Positions 59,322 to 64,000 of a DNA stretch of 64,000 bases are shown here, piece after piece. The stretch covers positions 1 through 64,000 of the forward strand of contig JBDZVD010000006.1 in assembly GCA_040255525.1 (NCBI GenBank), written 5' to 3'. The stretch is from Rugosimonospora sp040255525. GTDB lineage: Bacteria > Actinomycetota > Actinomycetes > Mycobacteriales > Micromonosporaceae. Under the pieces are notes generated by a model. The model did no database searches and was not told the origin of the DNA. It worked only from the letters and a program-made list of their open reading frames with translations. The position numbers were made by a program, and so were the translations under genes. Numbering within the stretch: the first letter of the stretch is position 1; every line of letters begins with the position of its first letter.

Positions 59322-60419
59322 ATGGGAACGGGTGACACGGTGGCGGTGTACGGCGCCTACGGACACACCGGTCGTTTTGTCACGGCGGAACTCGGGGACC
59401 GCGGATTCGTGCCGGTCCTCTCCGGCCGTGACCCGGAGAAGTTGCGGGCGCTGGGCGCCGGTACGGGGTGCGAGGTCCGGCCGGCGCCGGTCGACGATCC
59501 GGCCTCGCTGGACCGGGCGCTGGCCGGGGCGGCCGCCGTCATCAACTGCGCCGGGCCGTTCGCCGCCACGGCCGCGCCGCTGATCGGGGCGGCGCTGCGC
59601 GCGGGGATCCCGTACGTGGATGTGGCGGCGGAGATCGAGGCCAATCTGGACACCTTCGCGTACTTCGCCGACCGCGCCCGTGCCGCGCGCACCGCGGTCG
59701 TTCCCGCGATGGCGTTCTACGGCGGGCTCGGAGATCTGCTGGTCAGCGCGGCGATGGGCGGCTGGAGCGCGGCCGACGAGGCCCACATCGCGTACGGGCT
59801 GAGCAGTTGGCACCCCACGGCCGGTACCCGCGCCGCGGGCACGGTCTCCCGGCAGCGCCGCGACGGTCGGCGCGTGCGCTATGCCAACGGGCGGCTGGAA
59901 TACCGCGACGACGCCCCGCCGACTGTCGAATGGGCCTTTCCCGCCCCGATCGGCACCCGGCCGGTCATCGCAGAGTTCTCCATGGCCGATGTCGTCACCG
60001 TCCCCAGCCACCTGGCAATTCCCGAGGTACAGAACTACATGACGGTCGAGGCGGCCAGGGACCTGGCGGCTGCGGACACCCCGGCGCCCGTGGCCGTCGA
60101 TGAGCGCGGACGCTCGTCCCAGACGTTCCTGGTCGATGTCGTCGTGATCCGCGGCGGCGTCCGGCGACGGGCCACGGCACGCGGGCGGGACATCTACGCC
60201 ATCAGCGCCCCGCTCGCCGTGGAGGCGGTCCACCGCCTGGTGACGGGACAGGCCGAGGTGGTGGGCGTCCGCTCCGCGGGCGCGGCCTTCGACGCACCCG
60301 ACTTCCTCCGCGGCCTGTCCGCTCACCTCTCCCTCGACCTGCCCGGTGAGCGTTCGCCGGCCGGCGACGCGCCGGGCGACGGCGGTGAGCCCGGTCTCAC
60401 CCCTTCGCCCGCTGGTTGA
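59322..60419 (+). CDS. Saccharopine dehydrogenase-like NAD(P)-binding reductase
   Basis: 365 aa. The N-terminal Rossmann motif is VAVYGAYGHTGRFVTAEL, followed by LSGRDPEKLRALG, AAVINCAGPFAATAAPLI and YVDVAAEIEANLDTF. The C-terminal part contains the segment VPAMAFYGGLGDLLVSAAMG typical of the saccharopine-dehydrogenase/trans-acting enoyl reductase superfamily. The substrate is unknown. ATG 59322 has GGGGAGAG four bases upstream; ATG 59301 is an alternative. Divergent from the GlxA-type regulator. Its 3' end overlaps the converging VOC gene by 23 bases. Confidence 0.82.
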   Translation: MGTGDTVAVYGAYGHTGRFVTAELGDRGFVPVLSGRDPEKLRALGAGTGCEVRPAPVDDPASLDRALAGAAAVINCAGPFAATAAPLIGAALRAGIPYVDVAAEIEANLDTFAYFADRARAARTAVVPAMAFYGGLGDLLVSAAMGGWSAADEAHIAYGLSSWHPTAGTRAAGTVSRQRRDGRRVRYANGRLEYRDDAPPTVEWAFPAPIGTRPVIAEFSMADVVTVPSHLAIPEVQNYMTVEAARDLAAADTPAPVAVDERGRSSQTFLVDVVVIRGGVRRRATARGRDIYAISAPLAVEAVHRLVTGQAEVVGVRSAGAAFDAPDFLRGLSAHLSLDLPGERSPAGDAPGDGGEPGLTPSPAG

Positions 60420-60807
60420 ACCGGACCATGTTGCCGGCCGGGTCGCGAAACGCGCAGTCGCGTACCCCGAACGGCTGGTCCGCGGGCTCCTGGAGTACCT
60501 CGGCCCCGCTCGCCACGATCGTCTCGAACAGCGCGTCCACGTCGTCGGTCTCGAAGACCAGGCCGGACAGCGAGCCCTTCGCGAGCATCGACTTCAGCGC
60601 CTGGGCGTCCTCCGGTCCGCGCCCCGCGCCGACGGACTGCAGGACGATCCCGATCTCCGGCTGCCCTTTCGGGCCCACGGTCAGCCAGCGGGCGCCCTCC
60701 ATCGCGACATCCTGCCGGACCTCGAGGCCGAGGGTGTCGCGGTAGAACCCGAGCGCCGCCTCGTGGTCGTCGACTTCCAGGAAGGTGTAGTGCAGTGTCA
60801 GTTCCAT
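60397..60807 (-). CDS. VOC-family protein
   Basis: 136 aa with two beta-alpha-beta-beta-beta units: MELTLHYTFLEVDDHEAALG, FYRDTLGLEVRQDVAMEGA, EIGIVLQSVG, then GLVFETDDVDALFETIVASG and the closing GVRDCAFRDPAGNMVRFNQ. It resembles glyoxalase/bleomycin-resistance proteins. It starts ten bases after the AraC regulator on the same strand, a pairing common in actinomycetes, so that regulator probably controls it. Reaction unknown. Confidence 0.88.
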   Translation of the reverse strand: MELTLHYTFLEVDDHEAALGFYRDTLGLEVRQDVAMEGARWLTVGPKGQPEIGIVLQSVGAGRGPEDAQALKSMLAKGSLSGLVFETDDVDALFETIVASGAEVLQEPADQPFGVRDCAFRDPAGNMVRFNQRAKG

Positions 60808-60817
60808 ACCGCAGACG

Positions 60818-61237
60818 CTACGGTGCCGGGCTGACCTGTACCTCTCGGTTCCTGCTCGGCCTCGTGACGAGCTTGGCCCAGCAGGTTGGAATGGGCGCGA
60901 GCGCGCTGTGGTCGCGGGCACGGTACGCGCTCGGGCTCTGTCCGACCAGTTCGGTGAACCGGGTGCTGAACGAGCCGAGCGAGGTGGCGCCGACCGCCAG
61001 GCAGACCTCGGTGACGGACAGGTCACCCCGGCGCAGCAGGGCCTTGGCGCGCTCGATCCGGCGGGTCATCAGGTACGAGTACGGGGTCTCCCCGTAGACG
61101 GCGCGGAACTGGCGGGAGAAGTGCGCCGGGGACATCAGCGCGGTACGGGCCATCGCGGGCACGTCAAGCGGGCGCGCGTACTCGCGGTCGATCAGGTCGC
61201 GGGCCCGGCGCAGGTGCTTGAGGTCCTCCGGAGTCAC
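60818..61237 (-). CDS. AraC-family helix-turn-helix regulator (HTH domain only)
   Basis: 139 aa. The double HTH fills most of the protein: LKHLRRARDLIDREYARPLD, VPAMARTALMSPAHFSRQFR, GETPYSYLMTRRIERAKALLR, then VCLAVGATSLGSFSTRFTELVGQSPSAYR. No ligand-binding N-terminal domain. GTG 61237 is the only sensible start, although its ribosome site is poor. The downstream VOC gene follows after ten bases. Confidence 0.88.
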   Translation of the reverse strand: MTPEDLKHLRRARDLIDREYARPLDVPAMARTALMSPAHFSRQFRAVYGETPYSYLMTRRIERAKALLRRGDLSVTEVCLAVGATSLGSFSTRFTELVGQSPSAYRARDHSALAPIPTCWAKLVTRPSRNREVQVSPAP

Positions 61238-61308
61238 CTGGCCAGCATGGCACACGCCGGGGTGGGGCGACCGCGGGACCGTGCGTGGCAGCGGGACGCG
61301 ACCGCGGC

Positions 61309-62031
61309 TCACGACGCCGGCGGCGGGCACCGGTCGGGCAGCGTGACCTGACCCGGCCGTTGGGCGAACGTCGCCAGCCTGAACCATTCGTCCAGTTCCG
61401 GATCGAACAGGTTCTGGAGTCCGAAGTGCAGTACCTGCACCCACTGGCTCGGATTCCGCTGGTCGACGTACACGTCGGCCTGGCCGATCGGGAGCCGGGG
61501 AAACTCTCCGGGCTGGGTGGAGCCGGCGACGACCCCGACCCGCCAGTGGTTGACATACCGGTCCGTGCTGCCCTGCAGGATCTCCGGTCCGACGAATCGC
61601 GAGGTCTTCAGCTTGTCGTTCAGTATCTGGCGGTTGAAGAACCCCAGCCTGTCGCACTGCCGTGGCGGGATCAGCGGGATGTTCGGCCACTTGTAGGTGA
61701 GCGTGTAGAGCGTGTTGTGGAAGATCAGGTTGGTGAACCAGATCGGGTACTGCGGGCCACCGGCGGTCATCTGGCTGTCGCCGTCGCGCCCCTCCCAGGT
61801 GAACGGGACGTCGATGCCGAGATCGCGGACGATGTACCGGCCCCTCGCCTGGAAGTTCGCCGGCAATAGCGGTGGGCGTGGCTCTTCCGGGGGGATCGGT
61901 GCGCTGCCGCTGGCCAGCGCCGCCCGGGGAGGTGGCGGAGCGAGCGCCACGTCCGAGGCGCTCACGGCCAACGCGATCAGGCAGACGGCGGCCACCGGCA
62001 GCCAGGTGCGGCGCGCTCGGGCCGGTGCCAT
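61309..62031 (-). CDS. Secreted hypothetical protein, 240 aa
   Basis: I do not recognise a family. A signal peptide (RARRTWLPVAAVCLIALAVSAS) is followed by a Pro/Ala-rich stretch and a domain of about 185 residues rich in aromatic residues: YIVRDLGIDVPFTWEGRDGD, YPIWFTNLIFHNTLYTLTYK, FFNRQILNDKLKTSRFVGPE, VYVDQRNPSQWVQVLHFGLQ. Only two Cys occur in the mature part, which could form one disulfide. ATG 62031. It diverges from the MFS exporter gene; a shared promoter region of 260 bases contains an inverted repeat at 62172-62185. Confidence 0.7.
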   Translation of the reverse strand: MAPARARRTWLPVAAVCLIALAVSASDVALAPPPPRAALASGSAPIPPEEPRPPLLPANFQARGRYIVRDLGIDVPFTWEGRDGDSQMTAGGPQYPIWFTNLIFHNTLYTLTYKWPNIPLIPPRQCDRLGFFNRQILNDKLKTSRFVGPEILQGSTDRYVNHWRVGVVAGSTQPGEFPRLPIGQADVYVDQRNPSQWVQVLHFGLQNLFDPELDEWFRLATFAQRPGQVTLPDRCPPPAS

Positions 62032-62171
62032 GTCCCCTCCGGTGCTCGAAACGGTGCGAAGGGGTGGCGGACGCGCCGGCAGCGCCGCCGCCTGCGGGTA
62101 AACCGAACAAACAGAGCATTACCGACTCCCGCGGCTGTTGCCGGCATTCGGGGATGCGGAGGGAGCGACGT

Positions 62172-62185
62172 TCCCCGAACGGGGA
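62172..62185. promoter_or_regulatory. Inverted repeat in the divergent MFS promoter region
   Basis: TCCCCGAACGGGGA: six-base perfect arms around AA, about 107 bases before the MFS start and 140 before the secreted protein start. Candidate operator; no regulator gene is adjacent. Confidence 0.4.
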
Positions 62186-62291
62186 GTACGGCGGGAGGGC
62201 CGGGAAATCTTCGGCACGATGTCGATTCCCGGGATCCCCGCGCGACGTACCGGTGGAGGAGCGTTCTCGACGGTACGGAGGTACGGCCATC

Positions 62292-63878
62292 ATGAGCACC
62301 AGTACGGGCACACCGGCACGGGCCGGGAGGCGGGAGTGGATCGGGCTGGCCGTACTGGCGCTGCCGACCCTGCTCGTGTCCCTGGACACGTTCGTGACGC
62401 TGCTGGCCCTGCCCCGGCTCGCCGCGGCGCTGCACGCCGGCAGCACCCAGCAGTTGTGGATCATGGACGTCTACGGGTTCATGGTCGCCGGATTCATGAT
62501 CGCTATGGGTACCCTCGGCGACCGGATCGGCCGGCGCCGCCTGCTGCTGATCGGCGCGGCCGTTTTCGGTACGGCGTCGGTTCTGGCCGCCCACGCGACC
62601 AGCGCCACGATGCTGATCGGCATCCGCGCCGCCCTGGGCGTGGCCGGCGCCGCCCTGACGCCGTCCACGCTGGCACTGATCACGAACATGTTCCGCGATC
62701 CGGGGCAGCGGGCCCGCGCCATCGGCATCTGGGCCGGCTGCTTCACCGTGGGCGCGGTGGTCGGCCCGGTGGTGGGCGGCGCGTTGCTGAGCCGCTTCTG
62801 GTGGGGCTCGGTCTTCCTGCTGGGCGTACCGGCCATGGTGCTGCTGTTGATGCTCGGCCCGGTACTGCTGCCGGAGTTCCGCAACGCCGCCGCCGGCCGG
62901 CTGGATCTGCCCAGTGTCGCGCTGTCGCTGGCCGCCATCCTGCCGGTCATCGACGGCCTGAAGGAACTGGCCCGGGGCGGCTGGCACGCCACGCCGGCCG
63001 GTCTGGTCGCGCTCGGGCTGGCCGTCGGCGCGGTGTTCGTCCGCCGCCAGCGCCGGCTGGCCGATCCGCTGCTGGACCTGCGCCTGTTCGCCGACCGGGC
63101 GTTCGCCAGCCTGCTGGTCAGCATGCTCGGCTACGCCATGCTCTCCGGCGGCACGATGGTCTTCGTGGCGCAGACGTTCCAGTCGATCGACGGCCTGTCG
63201 CCGCTGTCCGCCGGTCTGGCGCTGGTACCGGGGATGTGTGCCTCGATCGTCAGCTTCCAGCTCGCGCCGGTGCTGGCCAGCCGGGTCCGCCCCGGCGTGC
63301 TGCTGCCGGCCGGCCTGGTGCTCTCGGTCGCCGGCCTGCTGCTGATGACCCAGGTGGGTACGTCCGGGATCGCGCTGCTGATCGCGGGTTTCGCGGTGAA
63401 CTGCCTGGGCACCGGGCCGCTGGTGACGCTGGGTACCAACCTGGTCGTGGGCGCGGCCCCGGCGGAGCGGGCCGGTTCGGCGGCGGCGATCAACCAGACC
63501 AGCAACGAGTTCGGGTACGCGCTGGGCATCGCGGTGCTCGGCAGCGTGATGGCCGCGGTCTACCGCGCGACCGTCACGGCCGGCCTTCCCGCCGGCGCGC
63601 CCGCCGCCGCCCGGGAAAGCCTGCTCGGCGCGGTACAGGCGTCAGCCGGCCTGCCCGGGGCGCTCGGCCCGGCGGTGCGCGACGCCGCGCGGCAGGCGTT
63701 CGTCCACGGGTTGCACACCATCGCCCTGATCAGCGCCGTGCTGCTGGCCGGCATCGCGGTGCTGCTGGCCGCGACGCTCCGGAAGGTACCGGCGGTAGGC
63801 GGGCCCACCGCCCAGGCTGAGCAGGCGACCGACCCCGACGGGTCCGCGCGGTCCGAGCAGCCCGCCGTGGTGGTCTGA
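62292..63878 (+). CDS. MFS transporter, DHA2 (14-TM, EmrB/QacA-like) type
   Basis: 528 aa with about 14 transmembrane segments. The family start is VLALPTLLVSLDTFVTLLALPRL, with the intramembrane Asp of motif D1, then QLWIMDVYGFMVAGFMIAMGTLGDRIGRRRLLLIG (loop 2-3 motif) and WAGCFTVGAVVGPVVGGALL (motif C, the antiporter signature). Members export antiseptics or drugs by proton antiport; the substrate is unknown. ATG 62292 has GGAGG about 11 bases upstream. The stop at 63876-63878 is followed directly by a truncated DUF1905-like sequence. Confidence 0.92.
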   Translation: MSTSTGTPARAGRREWIGLAVLALPTLLVSLDTFVTLLALPRLAAALHAGSTQQLWIMDVYGFMVAGFMIAMGTLGDRIGRRRLLLIGAAVFGTASVLAAHATSATMLIGIRAALGVAGAALTPSTLALITNMFRDPGQRARAIGIWAGCFTVGAVVGPVVGGALLSRFWWGSVFLLGVPAMVLLLMLGPVLLPEFRNAAAGRLDLPSVALSLAAILPVIDGLKELARGGWHATPAGLVALGLAVGAVFVRRQRRLADPLLDLRLFADRAFASLLVSMLGYAMLSGGTMVFVAQTFQSIDGLSPLSAGLALVPGMCASIVSFQLAPVLASRVRPGVLLPAGLVLSVAGLLLMTQVGTSGIALLIAGFAVNCLGTGPLVTLGTNLVVGAAPAERAGSAAAINQTSNEFGYALGIAVLGSVMAAVYRATVTAGLPAGAPAAARESLLGAVQASAGLPGALGPAVRDAARQAFVHGLHTIALISAVLLAGIAVLLAATLRKVPAVGGPTAQAEQATDPDGSARSEQPAVVV

Positions 63879-63881
63879 GCA

Positions 63882-64000
63882 CCCACCTCCCTGTTCCCGA
63901 AGGACGGGCGGTACCTGGTGCCCGTCAAGGCGGCGGTACGGCGGGCCGAGCGGCTCGACGAGGGTGACACCGTCACCGTACGGCTGACCATCGACGCCTG
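63882..64000 (+). pseudogene. DUF1905-like sequence lacking its N-terminal part (runs off window)
   Basis: The plus strand reads PTSLFPKDGRYLVPVKAAVR, then RAERLDEGDTVTVRLTIDA to the window edge: the second half of the small DUF1905 beta-barrel found in YdeI-type proteins. It begins in the same frame as the MFS stop codon, four bases after it, with no start codon and no upstream half. It is therefore a 5'-truncated remnant unless a start such as the GTG in LVPV is used. Confidence 0.5.

Overview
The window is very GC-rich, uses many GTG starts, prefers GTAC/GGTACC-type codons and carries typical high-GC actinomycete families (SARP regulator, CBM2 enzymes, SigE-type ECF sigma factor). A Micromonosporaceae-like actinomycete is the best guess; this rests on gene content and base usage only.

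Backbone, left part (1-18752): the 3' end of glyS, a secreted SGNH esterase, an ECF sigma factor with a membrane-anchored beta-propeller partner, a stand-alone XdhC C-terminal domain protein, hrpA, a universal stress protein, an M15-like/asparagine synthase gene pair, dusB, ppdK, a VOC protein, an AI-2E family permease and dgt. Several strong hairpins sit where transcription units end.

Middle accessory part (18753-43661): about 25 kb lies between dgt and dnaG, which are close neighbours in many actinomycetes. It holds a putidaredoxin-reductase-like flavoprotein, MmcQ/YjbR, two alpha/beta hydrolases, an M15 lipoprotein, AlkB, an NTF2-like protein, and a plant-polysaccharide block (PL11 rhamnogalacturonan lyase, SARP/NB-ARC/TPR regulator, GH2 enzyme). 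It then has an ArsR-MFS pair with twin operators, a fused maleylacetate reductase/hydroxyquinol dioxygenase, a pirin-MarR pair with twin operators, and several secreted or lipid-anchored proteins.

Backbone, right part (43662-51030): dnaG, a conserved hypothetical, a DrrAB-like ABC exporter translationally coupled to a ThuA protein, a YtxH protein, tRNA-Asn(GTT) and a tRNA with a CAT anticodon.

Decayed mobile region (50990-58130): a large serine recombinase gene runs antisense into the 3' half of the CAT tRNA and is broken by an in-frame TGA. It abuts the C-terminal part of an Rhs/YD-repeat polymorphic-toxin gene frameshifted by a perfect 10-bp duplication. A membrane protein with three TTA codons follows (candidate immunity protein), then a second, frameshifted membrane protein, remnants of IS3- and IS256-type transposases, a tRNA 3'-end remnant, a truncated tyrosine recombinase and a truncated SDR. 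Base composition here is visibly less GC-rich than elsewhere.

Right edge (58272-64000): a GlxA-type regulator divergent from a saccharopine-dehydrogenase-like reductase, an AraC-VOC operon, a secreted hypothetical, a 14-TM-type MFS exporter, and the truncated start of a DUF1905-like sequence.
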